Assembly: GCA_023159155.1 (NCBI GenBank)
Contig: JAJNNX010000006.1
Coordinates: 1,488,001-1,552,000 of the forward strand
Length of the DNA stretch: 64,000 bases
Reading direction: 5' to 3'
Source of the DNA: Ustulina deusta
Taxonomy: Eukaryota; Ascomycota; Sordariomycetes; Xylariales; Xylariaceae
This document shows positions 48,007 through 60,400 of the stretch, piece by piece (position 1 is the stretch's first letter; each line of letters opens with the position of its first letter). The notes beneath the pieces were generated by a model that had not been told where the DNA came from, ran no database searches, and saw only the letters and a list, made by a program, of their open reading frames with translations. Made by a program: the position numbers and the translations under genes.

Positions 48007-48978
48007 TCACAACTGCCACTCATGAGTGGCATCAGCATGGATATTGATAGTCGGAGTTCGACGGGGAAACTCGGGTGACCAAGGAAAATCTCTGCCACCC
48101 ATCCAGCTATTGACGTATTGGTGCCGGTATACAGGGGTAGTTCTGTCATTAGAGCCACTGCTATCGTTCTCCTCGATACCGTCGGGCTGATTCATCGAGA
48201 CAGGTATGACAGCATTGTCATAAGGGTCAGCACCAGAAAGTTGGCTTCGTCGATGTTAGCTCAGATGCATTTATACCATCAATAGAGAACATACACATCC
48301 GAGCCCTGGTAGGCCCTCATAGACGATGGTCGAAACGTTCGATTTGGGGGGACGTCTACCCGCGGCGCCCAACGTGGAGGAGCCGAAGCGGTCCAGATCT
48401 CGCCAGGCTGGTGGTACTCCGATGAAGTTGGTCCAGTCTGACTGTGAGCACTTCCGAGGAAGTGTGCCGAAACTCCATCTTCTGGGTGAGGGGTTACAGA
48501 TGATATCTGGTCTTGAAGATAGTCATGCGGACTGTGTTGATAGACTACCGTCGAGCCCCCCCAAGCTGGGTCACTAAAATTGCTATCAAGATGACCCCAT
48601 CAGTCTAACGAAGCCACCATGTGCGGGAAGCGCCTACAGATGAGAGTAGGAATGGTCACGACTCAAAGTTTCATTATAGTCGCTTGTTCCCGGAGCCGGC
48701 CATTCGGACTCCATCGTTTGGTCTTGGGAAGTACTGGTATCCGAGACAGAATCTTCGGAATGCGGGACGGTCGCGGTATCTCCAACCCGAGAGGTACTGC
48801 TCCACATCAAAGGTTCATTGTCAAAACTATCTCGCGCGAATCGGAGTTCATCCTCGGTAGTCGGAAAACTATCTTCATATCCGTCTGTGCGTCTGTGAGT
48901 ATGATGCGATTCTTGCGCATTGGCACGGGGTGGTCGAGAATGAGGATGTTGACGACGATGTTGGCGACGATGAAACAT
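48007..48978 (-). CDS. Hypothetical low-complexity protein
   Basis: Three exons (48978-48638, 48573-48295, 48244-48007) join in frame to 285 residues; both introns are short (64 and 50 nt) with GTAGGC and GTATGT donors. I recognise no domain. The N terminus is rich in His and Arg (FHRRQHRRQHPHSRPP), followed by Ser/Thr/Asp-rich sequence; the second exon is Ser/Pro-rich (GGSTVVYQHSPHDYL), and the last exon contains NQPDGIEENDSSGSNDRTT and ends HEWQL. No signal peptide or membrane segment in this model. An upstream exon cannot be excluded: a frame in another phase (49094 and lower) has a hydrophobic stretch ILILDHPV. Function unknown. Confidence 0.5.
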
Positions 48979-51410
48979 TTTTCGAGGCTGAGACCAAGTC
49001 TGTACGGGAGATGATAGGCGATGGGGTTGCTACTGTTGCTATTGCTATTGCTGTTGTCTTCGTCGTCGACGCGGTTGTGCCAGCGAGTTTTCAAGAGGAC
49101 ATATTGAGGGATTAGATAAAAAAGGGGTTCCTTACGTTATTTTATTTTTGGAACAGTGCCACAGTCCAACAGGCATTGTGCTTTTCCTTACCCTCTGTGC
49201 ACTTTCGAGAATAGACACTCAGGGTTGTTTCGTTTCGGGCCGTGAATCTTCCTGGCCAACCAGCCGACAACTTGGCCACCCATCCTTCTATCGATACACT
49301 CGAAGTCCTACGAGTGGGGTTGATATATTTCGATCGCAGGAGAGACGTCTCGATGTTCTGTTGATTCTATTTTGGCTTCGTCGCTTAGGCTAAGGTATAT
49401 AGGCAGCCATACCCTATATGTTCTATGCTTGGGTACAATCTCGAAATAGATGCCCTAGCCACTGACTGAAGGGCCCACTAGGGGGTGCCTCGTTGCGAAC
49501 CACGTTTTCTAGAAAGAGCAGATCAGTCAGGCTGCCGAAGCTAGGCGACTGGTGTCTTCAAAAAAACCCTTGCTTATGTATGCATGAGTACGACCCCAAA
49601 AGGGGGTCTCTCAGAGGAGCCCTCCTTTCCCTGGACACCGTGACTGGATATGGGAAAGGAAGCACCATACTGCTTCTGATGTGTCGAGGTTATGATTCAA
49701 GCTGACAGGTCTGGTGCGATGCGAACGAGATATAACCACGACACGGGATACCCAGGTCTGAGAAAAAGGAAGGAAGCACACACGCCAGTAACGCTACGCA
49801 GACGGCAGGTATCAGCGTTCTAGGGCGGTGGATCAGAAGTGGCCAGCGCACCACTGAGCCTGAAAAAGAATACAAATATCATCCTGAGTGCAAATATATC
49901 GGCCTCTCGGGGGTGAAGTGGTGTCAAACGTCCTAAAAGGCAAAAGATGAATCTCATGGAGTAGATTCTTGAACAAAAAAACCAAGAATTCCCAAGCAGT
50001 CGGGTAAAGATCAGTTTAAAGCACGTCCTAAAGATATGATTGAAAGATTGGCGTGGCTGTCAGGTCAGATTCTACTGTACATCACTTCTGCAATGCAACA
50101 CCTAGGTCCACGACAGTCAGATCTACAGGAGCTCAAATTGGCCTGGTTCGCTGCAATTTCGATCCAGCGATCGCAGACGGTTCCCTTATAGTTCAAGAGG
50201 AGCATGGCAACTATCGAATCACGAACCTGACACTACAAGGACATCAAAAAGGAGGGGCAGGAAATTACCGCCGCCAGTGTGGTGATGTTGCATTTCTGCA
50301 GCTAGGGGCGTAATGCTGTGGAAGTTGGAGAGACGTGTGTCGAGGTGAGTGGCCAAGCAGCTCAAGCAAACACCACCGCGGGTGTCATGATGCGACAAAT
50401 CTCCTGACTCGCATTTCTTTCCTCCTCCCTCGACGCGACCTTGAGTCGAAGAAGAAAGACAGAAGACGGAAGACGGAAGAGATAAGACTTGGTAGTATCT
50501 ACAAACCTCATGCCCCGTACACTTTGTCTCATGCATAGCAGACCCTATATGACCAACTAACCCACATTATTCGGTGAGGGTTAAGCTGTTTGGCGGCTAG
50601 AAGGGCGTCAGCTTGGCAATTTTACTGGCGCATATGAGCCCCATGCGAACCATATCCAAGCGCAAAATATCACCAATATAGAACGCTCTCCCTATGTATG
50701 TATCGACTGTGGAGAGCTGGCCATTCGTCTTTTCGCCCCAAGCGGCCAAAGTCTCCGCTAGAATAGCTTACCAACAGTCCTGCCGCATTTAACCTTGATT
50801 ATAGCCTTCTCTACCTCATATATGGCGAAATGTTAAGCTAGACTCATGGCCATCAGGTTCATGACCGTGATGTGTATTGAGTTCACGATCAGCCCTACAT
50901 CAAGCTTTCTGATAAGCTATGTTAGCTTAGCGTTTCCCATCTGCTTATTGGTCGCAGAGAGCATCGATTGACAGCAATGACAGGACAGCTAATCATCGAT
51001 GGTTGTTATGCAAGCCCACTCGATGCTTACTCCAGTGGGCATCTCTTACTCGACGCCAGAGTGGAACCAGCGCGGCAAGTAGTGCCAGTGTCGTATGAGC
51101 ACTTGACTTGGACATGTGGGCTTTGACAAGGCTCCCTTGGCGTCTTCTGTGGCCTACGGGGCGTATACCGGGAACTTCCCCGTCTTGTCCATCTTCTACT
51201 AGTAGATAGGTGTTCTGATGCATATGTGCCCTTGTGCGATCACCCACAGGTGCGGCCGTTCCAAGCGACGCCACCATGCACGATAAGATCAAAGCGGCAT
51301 CTGCGAGAAAATAGGTAGCCAAGTGGAGAGAGAGCCACGACACCACGACTGATTGTTACGCATATTGCGGTTCATGCGAATTACCGCATTCCTTGATTAG
51401 AACTTGACCG
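48979..51410. other. Gene-poor interval
   Basis: No supportable gene. A 117-residue minus-strand frame at 50993-51346 starts with a hydrophobic stretch that could be a signal peptide but shows no further coding sign. Short open frames elsewhere overlap on both strands. Confidence 0.35.
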
Positions 51411-54400
51411 GCGCTAATAGCTTGGCCTGCATTAATATGCAGCACAGACCATATTAATTTAACCTTAATCTAACTAGCAATACGTTAGCTAGCCACTTAT
51501 TTTATATAGGTATATTATTTTTTCCTTATAAAACTCTGATTTTTTACTTATTTTTTCTGCTTTAACACTAACTAAGTATAGTACTAAAACTTTACTCTAT
51601 TAACCCTATTACTTAGCTTAGCTCTTTAATCTACTAATTTTATTAGCCTAGTATTCTAATTATGCAAAATCTATTAATTAACTTTATTTATAAGTACTTT
51701 GTATTATACTTAATTTATATAACTAATAAAATATTTATAAACTTGGAAAACTAAACTTATTTTAATTTTTTATTTTGGGCCGGCTAGACCTATACTTTTA
51801 TATTTGTATACGCTTTTTGAACTACTGCTGACTGCTATTTCAGCATATTTACTTTGCTTTAGTATATATTAATAAATAAATATTATTAATATTGAGGTGT
51901 TACTGCGGTTTATATGCTTTTTTAGTTATAGTAGTATTTATTGTTGCTATATTGCTTAGGCTTGCTATTTAGTATATATATTAAATTAATAAAACTAGAA
52001 TATATAAGCTATAGAGTTGCTTATATTAGAAAAAGCTATATTATTACTAGTATATCTAAGGAATATTTATATATATTAGCAATATAATATCTAATTTTAC
52101 TGATTATAAAGTTTATAAGTATATATATATATATATATTAATGTTTTATAAGTATTTTAGTGGTATATTTTTAATAATAAAGCTAGGTTAGCGTTTAGGA
52201 TAAGTAGCAAGGTATATATATAATAGTAATTTAGTTTATTTTTAGCTAGGTAATAAGATTATTTTTAAATTTAAAGGTATTTAGTAATATGTTTTAGTAT
52301 TATAATATATTACAACTATTTAAATTGTATTAAAGTATTTATATGCTATTTTTTTATATAATCTAGTTTATATTTACTATAGCTAGTATAGCTATACTTT
52401 GTATTAAAGATAGTAGGTAATTAATGTTTAAATTTAAAGATATACTAGCGTAGGGCTAATAGTTATTACTAGCAATTTGTATGGCATTAATATTTTCTAG
52501 CTAATTAACTATTTTTATTTTTGAACTATTTATATATAACTTATGCTATTTATATATTTTTTTTAATATTTTATTTTAAAGGTATTTATAAGTATTTTAA
52601 AGTATTCTAAGGATTTTTACTATTGCAAAGAATTTATTGCTGCTTTTTAAAGCAGTAATAACTTTTATAATTTTAAGGTTTATATGTTTACTTAGCTAGC
52701 AATACTAGTTATTTAATTATAATTGTAATAAATTAATACTTTTAATACTAATAAGATAGTTATTATAGCTATTTAGATAAATAGAAATACTAGTTTTTTT
52801 AAATAACTTTGTAACTAAGGCTTAATTTTTTGTTATAAAAGCTTTTTTTTATATGTTGCTAATAATATAAGTTGTTATTATATGTTTTATACTAATTAAC
52901 TATTTATTAAGCAACTTTTTTATTTTATTTAGCTGTTTTAGGTAAAAATTTAACTTTTTGTATAGCTAGATCTTAAAAACTTTATTAAATTTTATATTTA
53001 GTAGTTAAAAATAGGCCGTAAGGCTAGGCAGGATTATTACTATTGAAATATTTGCGTTTTTTAGCGCTTTTTTAACTTGCGGGGTTTTATAAAAGTTGAT
53101 TATATCTATTACTAATAGGCAATTGTTTTTTTTGGTATAAGTAGCTAGGTTTGTTTTAATCTATTTTTTAAATAATTTTTTGTTATTATATGTAGTAGCA
53201 TTAAACTTTATATTAATATTTTTATAATATAGCGGTTTTTTTTTAGTAAAAATATTACTTTTGTTATAAAAAATAATTAGAGGCTTTAATTTTTTTATGT
53301 ATAACCTGTTGGTAGTTATTACTAAAACTAGCGTTGTTTGGCGTTTTTTTTATTTATTTTTGTTGCTTTTTTTTTTAATTAACTTAATGCTTATAAAATT
53401 ATATATATAACTTATTAAAAACTTAAAAAGTATTAGGGTTTTGTTTATATTAATAATTAGGTAATAGGAAAACTTGCTAAAACTAATACTTTTAGTAGGG
53501 TTGCTTATTAATGCAGTATTAAGCTAAAACTAGTTATATTATAAGTTTTTTTTAATAAACTATAAAAATGTATTAGTATAACTAATTATTTTTTTAAATA
53601 TTTTTATAAATATGTGTGTAATTTAGTAATAGCTAATCTAATAGCGCTATAGGAACTTTTTAAATTATTTATTTAAAAATACGAATATATTACTGCAATT
53701 AGGGTAAAGAATACTAAAAATAGCTGTTATTTTTTGTTTGAACTAAATGGCTGTTACTAACTTTTGATTTTGCTTTATTTAATAGAATTTTTTTTATAAT
53801 ATTGTTTTTAATTCTAGCTAGCGAAAGCTAAACTAAAAAATATGACTGCTAAAGATTATCTTTTGTTATATTTACTAGTTAGAAATATATTGCTTGCTAA
53901 ATATTTTAAAATATATAGTAGCTTTTTAAAGAAAAGGTTTATAAAAGCTTTTTTTAATAATAAGTAAAGTACTAATAAAAGTCTGGCTTTTATTTATTAA
54001 TATATATTTGCTATTAATGTTTAGATTAAGTAGGATCTAATAATTTTTAATAAATAATAGTATTTTTATTTTTTTTTGCTTTAAATAACGCTTATAGACC
54101 TGTTTGATAGGCTTTAAAAAGCTATATTTAGCTTTTATAATACTTTTTTTTATTTGACTGCGCAGTTTAGGTATAAGTAGTGGTATTAGGGCCATTTTAG
54201 CTAGGTTAGTAAGCTATATTAATTAGTTATACTGCTAATATTATTGTAGATTTATATAATTTAGCTAGATTTATGTAATTTAGCTAGAATTAAGAGATTT
54301 AGCTATTTTATATGTTTTAGCTACAGAACGTGTGATTTGGCTATATATTCTGGCTATAAACCTGTTTAGTTAACAAAAGTTGGTACTATACGAATATTCT

Positions 54401-54420
54401 ATTAAGAACGAGCATATTTG
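51411..54420. mobile_element. AT-rich RIP-like island holding a mutated pogo-type DDE transposon
   Basis: About 3 kb of extreme AT content rich in TA, with sharp edges at about 51.45 and 54.40 kb. This is the pattern left by repeat-induced point mutation. On the minus strand, from about 53190 to 52900, one frame still reads like a Tc1/pogo-family DDE transposase: IKTNLATYTKKN, LLVIDIINFYKTPQVKKAL (in the place of the second catalytic Asp), then ILPSLTAYF followed by a stop where family members have LLQPLDVG. The stops fit C-to-T or G-to-A changes (TGG to TAG, CAA to TAA). Terminal inverted repeats were not found by eye. The element is inactive. Other parts of the island are too altered to read. 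Confidence 0.7.
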
Positions 54421-57400
54421 TATAATATTTGCTTAGGTAAATGTTTTCCAATTACGGTCTAGCGGAAAAGATTATTGCATGCCAAGCTATTAGCGCCGGT
54501 CAAGTTCTAATCGAGGAATGCGGTAGAACAGGTATGCGCTGTTCGTGTCAATGTCGCTTTGCAGACCTATCCGCAGAGTTATCATAATATCACATTGCAT
54601 TGCTGCGCAGCTTGCAGGAGAACGATGTTCCCATGCAAGCATGCCCTGAGAATACTTAGCGTAAAAACCCACGTCACGAAAGACTCCGGGAGAGGTATGG
54701 ATGGCTTCGGAGTGTCAAGTCACTTTTAACTGCGGGTGAGTCTGTTTAATCCCTGATAAGAAGCTGTGGCTGTGATATTAGGTACTCTTTTACTCCTCTC
54801 TTTTAACCTAATAAATTCATTGGTCCTCTGGATCCTCCCTTTACAAAAGCAAACGTCGTACCTCACATCAAGATAGCCGGTGGAAACTTACAAGTAGATA
54901 TGTGCGAAAATGCGGTACCGGAAAACCTCACTCCGGAGTGTCTATTAATAACCCTCATAAATGTAGGTGGTTTCAGTGAATAAGAACTAATTACGGATAA
55001 AGCCCTTCGAGCGTTTCGATACTGGCAGTAGATACCGCTCAACTTGCGTCGACCAAAGTTGTGAGATCCAGTCGTAGTAAGTCGACTTCTAATTCCTCTG
55101 GCGCAAAGTATTGCCTACCAGCCTTGCCCTAAGTTGGCAAACACTATTACAGGAAAAACATGCATGTTGAAATAATCTGTTCCTAGCGTGGCAAAGCTAA
55201 CTGGTAAATTGCGCAAGGTAAGAAGTGCCGATCTAGGTGTTCTTGATGGGGCTTAATATGTTCTCGATTAATATACTAGGTAACATCTGATTTTCACATG
55301 TGTTGTGTAACCCTATCTGCTTACCTTGCATGCCTTTGTGCGAGATGGCATAAGCGCAGTTTCATAGTACCTAGTATCTATCTAGTGCCCGTGCTTTTTG
55401 GGGGCAATTGATAATAGGTATGACGCAAGAATACCAAAGTAGTCGCGTCGTTACAGTAGCCATCGCTAGGTTACACCCGGTGCGGAATTAGCTCCTGCGG
55501 CTTTTTGATTTTGTACTTAATTACCCCATGAATTACTGGGGGGCATGTTAATTATCTCAAAGTGGTAATGTAAGCAGTGTCTAGAGTGATGGAGCTTCCA
55601 AAGGCATTGTAATTATGTATTGTTGTTTCTTCGCTGTATGTCTTGGGTCTCTATTTGCTAGGTTAGGCACCAGTAATGTTCGTGCGATAGTTCACACTCT
55701 CTTGCTCGTGCATTTTTCTTCTTCTCGTATACCAACTTTGCTTCGTACCAAAGCTCCCGCTCGTCATCACAGTCATATAACAAGCGTGAAAACATTATAA
55801 TCGTACTACCTACCTACAACAAACAGTTGGAACTGAAAAGATCTCACGTATCATTATACCATTAGCAGGCAGATGTCAAGTACTTGAATCAGGTACTTGG
55901 ATCAGGTACTTGATATTTTGTCCTAATGGTATTTGTCTTGTCGAACCCCGTTCCTTCACTGTTGTTACCAGGCTCCCTTGTCTACAATTCACTATAGTTT
56001 TGAAGCTACCTTCCAAACATGTATCAGCTGATAATATATTTTACCAGTTAAGTGTGATGATCCCGGGCCACCTGATTCTGAGCTAGCTAGCCCGGTGTGG
56101 GTTCTCTGTTTCCTGCGGCTGATAGGTAGGAGGGCTTGAAAGTCACCTCATTGTTCGGAAAAGGAGTCAGCAAAAAGCAACATGAGTAGACTCTTAAGGG
56201 ACGCCACCCGCATTGGTCTCCATTCTTTCATTATATCTAATTCTAACTCGAGGGCTTGCCGCATCTTTGAGCGGGTACCATACACTGATATAGAGCTAAA
56301 ACAGGAGAGGGCTGCAGCTAAGGCCACAGGAAAAGATTGGGAACAACCTTAAAAGAGGAAATGGCAGAATCTCCCCGCACCCCCGATGAAGGTATAAGCA
56401 CAGAAGTAAAGTCACCGTACCATCCAAAATATCCGACGTTCGGGGGCGTCTTCTCGCCCTATAGGGTGTATTACCGATACCGTATTTATAGCCAAGTACC
56501 CAGGTACTCTGAGACTGGGAGGTTTAAAAATTAGTTGGCTTCTATACAGAGCCCCATGCTACAGCCGGCTGCCTGCCTTGGAAGTACTCTTTCTTAAACC
56601 CACCACTAACTGTCCGACACATTGCATCATGTATGGCACGAACCATCACAACGAGGGGGCTTCCGTATATAGTTGGGGCTAGTCCGCAAAGGCGTTTCAG
56701 AGACCCTCAGCGTAACAACAAGTGTCTTTTACCCACCATACGTACAGAGGTCCTCACAATTCACGCTTCCTCACTATGATCCGTCAGCCTCGCTATTGGT
56801 TACTTCGCTGCTCGAAAACCACGCCACTTCTGCCGCTTTTAGGATAGCTTTGTGCCTATATTGACATAAACTAAGCATTAATAAAATTCTAAAATTATGC
56901 CGCTGTTAAACAAACCACATCGCCCCTTGAGATTATAACAAATTTCTGGAAGCAGGCTAGGTGGGTCTTTGGTCTAGTACTACAGATTATTGGTCCTTCT
57001 CGGTTCATTTCAAGAATACGTCTGACCCGGACTTCGGAGTTATTGTAGGATAAGGTAACAGCTCCCCAGTCTATCCATGCCTCAGGGACAACGGCTCATG
57101 TTACGGTACGTATACCATAGCTGCAGACGGGTCAAGTGCTTGACTTGAATACGTTCTATTCTTGTAGTGTTACGATATAGCGCTGCAACTCTGTTCCCCG
57201 TGACAGCTTACCTGGAAGCAGCATCTCTTATAGGTTCAACTGAGCTTTGCACGTCAAACCGCAGCTCGACCAAGAATTTGTGATCAAACTCAGTTACCCC
57301 TTTTCACCCTGCTTAAATCATCCACCCATCGAGGTAGTCGCCAACCTTTCTTGAATATGGCGTCAAGTCATGAAGTAGATTGGGTGGAACTCGAGGTGGC

Positions 57401-60400
57401 TGAGTAAAGGGGGTGTATAGCCACCTTGTGGCTAGACAGCTTAAAGTGTGTTTAACACCAAAGATACGGAAGACTCTCAAGTAGAAACATCACGAAGACT
57501 TGGCTAGTTATCACGTTGAATTCAATTGCATTCCGTTACCATCGCCTAACCCCCAGATTGAAAGGTTACGTATTTATACTAGGAAGTGTAGGTATGGCCT
57601 ATCTCCTAGTAATATAAGGGCAAGGTGAGACCCCATATAACTGAGCCTACTCACTTTGTCCACTCCAGTGGTCATGGAATTGCTCGACTACGCTGGCCGT
57701 CAAAGCTGAATGAAGTTTAGGCTCCTTGGCAGAGGGGTTTGTTCCGGAGTGAATGGATAGGCTCGTCAACAGTCAGCTAGAGAGTGGTTAGGGCTCAAAT
57801 AGAGTGGTCAATTGATTCCTAGACCTCACATGTGCAAGGCGGGTCCCGTTGCATATATATACAGAATCCTAGTATAACCACTCCCTATGGTAGGTGGTTA
57901 ATAGTCGCCTGATAGACATTCTTCCCAAATTAACTAGGTGTCAAACGAAGCTATTGATTCTGAAGCATTCTTTGTAGAGATATTTGTAGGACGTGCACCA
58001 AGAGTTATTGATTTCGCCGGATAATCCTGTCATCACTTTTCAAAGCATTCCGGAACTCAATATATTCCATCTGAACACCACGGAGTCGTCTATTTCATAT
58101 TGAGAAATCGAAAATAGAGAGCACTCGATCCGAAACTAACAGGCTACAGTATTAGGACTTGACGAAGCATATTTTCACTTCCAATTATAATCGACGAGTT
58201 AGCGATATTGTATTATATTTTCTCGGAGAGTTGCCTCAAGTTCCTAAAACAGTACGAGCGATTAAGCTTCCAATTATCCGTCTTTCTTGGATTCACAGCC
58301 AAAAACCTGTTTATCGTACGCCAATTACTTCTCTTGAAAATAACTCCAGACACTTGGTCACGAGTAAGAATGTCTACCTACATCACAGACAGGGTTGAGT
58401 GCAAGGAGGATAGTCAAATGTATGTACAGATACGAAAAATAAATTATCACTAACATTAGGTTGGGGGCTAAGAGGTCTAAGTGGTCTAAGTGGAAACTAG
58501 AACCACATTCCCTAGCCCGCACAATACCTGCGACATCTACATAGTGTTGGCAAGTCAAAGCAACAATAAACGGTAATATTAAATAGCCCTGGCTGAGTTG
58601 CTCAGGCTGGTGTAATACTTCTATATCGCCACGGCCACTTTTCCGCGCGGGATTTGAAAAAAAGGGCTTAAAAGGTCTCACCGAGGCTCCTCTTGCATTC
58701 CACAACACGAGCTTAGGCCGGACCGGCAGGTTTTCGTGAACGCGAGTATCCAATTCACCAACAACAGAAGGTGTGTTGCCATATGGCATAACAGAATAAC
58801 TAGATAGCAGAGAAGCGAGGCCTATGGTACTCAGGCATCCCAGCAGTCTGGCATTAATATAGGTTCTCTGGTATATCTAGTCTGACTAGACGAGCCTGTT
58901 CCGTTGGACATGATCGAATTATCTCGGTCTGTAGATCGAGAGTCTACTCTCCACACCCTCTGAGCCTGTTCTCTAATTACAAGACCCTCCAAGTAATTAC
59001 AGCTAACAGGTCGCGCTCCGTCCGGTAGAAGGTAGTTATGTCGTCTAGGCTTGCTATGGATCTCGTGACGAAGACCGACCCAGCCGCTTCTATTCTCGTA
59101 TACAGTCGGTTTGGCTACCCGAACAGTCTGCCGCTAGGGTAGATGGAGCGTCTGCGAATTCGCCTGGAAGGGCCGGCTCGCGCGGCTTAGGTATACGAGC
59201 TGGTGGAGATGCTTTCCACTTGCAGCCTGTATCAGTGCCGCAGAGATCTGGCACGAGCGTCGTCACGGAGCGCGAAGGGCGTATGTTTGAAGGATCTCGA
59301 GGTGGATCGAGTTAGGGGGGCTTGCGCGTGCCATTGCTCTTTCGTAAACCTTGCTCAGGTTCTCGAACTAGGCTTTGGGAAACCCTGGGTGCACAACTGG
59401 GTTGCTGGTCTGTCATTGTCCCTTGTCGATCTAGTATTGTGTTCGAGAATGGGACTTCTGCAACGCGTTACGCGTTCGAGGTAGACGGTAGTTGACATCA
59501 AGCGCGTCGTTCACGTCGGGGGCTAGGGGGTGTCGTTCCCCGAATATCAGGACGCGGCCGTGTGAAGTCGTCGTGTTTTTTTCTCGGCAACATAGATTAG
59601 AGGAGCTGTCGGGTCTCTCCCGGTGGTAAGTTTATTGTCGAGTCGGCGGCGGGAATATTGAGTCACAGTATCGCCCGTTATAAAGATCACAACGGCCTCG
59701 AAGTGTATACATATGTTAAGATACTTCGGAGCAAGGACATGAGGAGCTGTGGCGCGTTCTGTGTTCTGCCCGATGGTAGGGCAGTTAGTCTTGATTCCCG
59801 TGTTTTATGCATAGATAGAATGCCGAGGTAGCTAGTAGTAGGGAACGTTTTGGAGGACTCGATTTCCTGGCGTGGATTCTCGTCAAAAGACGCCTGTCCT
59901 TGTCACTAAAGCGGTTGCTCGTAGCAAATCTGGTGTAACCCCGAGAAGAGCTTGTATAGGGGTAGCAAAATGTCAGCTCAGGCGTTCATGTCCACCTAGG
60001 TAGGTATTCTACTTCTCACGTGCCATAACTCGAAGAAGCGGTAAGGGCAAGCGCTGCATGTAGTAAGCGGAATCATTATATTATGCAGTATATCGCTGTT
60101 ATGAGGAAATTAAAAACTCTGCAGTCCTCGTAGTCCGTCATACAGCCCGTAATTTGGGGGCCAGAGACATCAAATTTACAATGCCATCTCCCGATACAAC
60201 GTAGGTAGAATCCCGGACATGGGGGAGTGTTCGATACTAGGATGAGGCTCCCTCCTCCACGGCCGAGCACGCACCTTGCCTAGGCAGGCGTACGGTGAGC
60301 GGAAGGGATAGCCAGTTCTCGAGAGCCACCGCGTCCGCACACGGTCGACAAGATACCAGGCTTCCTCACTATACCTAGTCCTGTGAATACGTACTTAACC

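Noticed and set aside
50993..51346. Minus-strand frame with a signal-peptide-like start
   Set aside because: No cysteine pattern, domain or coding bias beyond the hydrophobic start.
58358..58789. Minus-strand frame of 143 codons
   Set aside because: No recognisable domain and uneven composition; length alone is not enough.
58900..60000. Possible copia-like retroelement fragments on the minus strand
   Set aside because: Only scattered, frame-jumping resemblance; not distinguishable from chance by eye.
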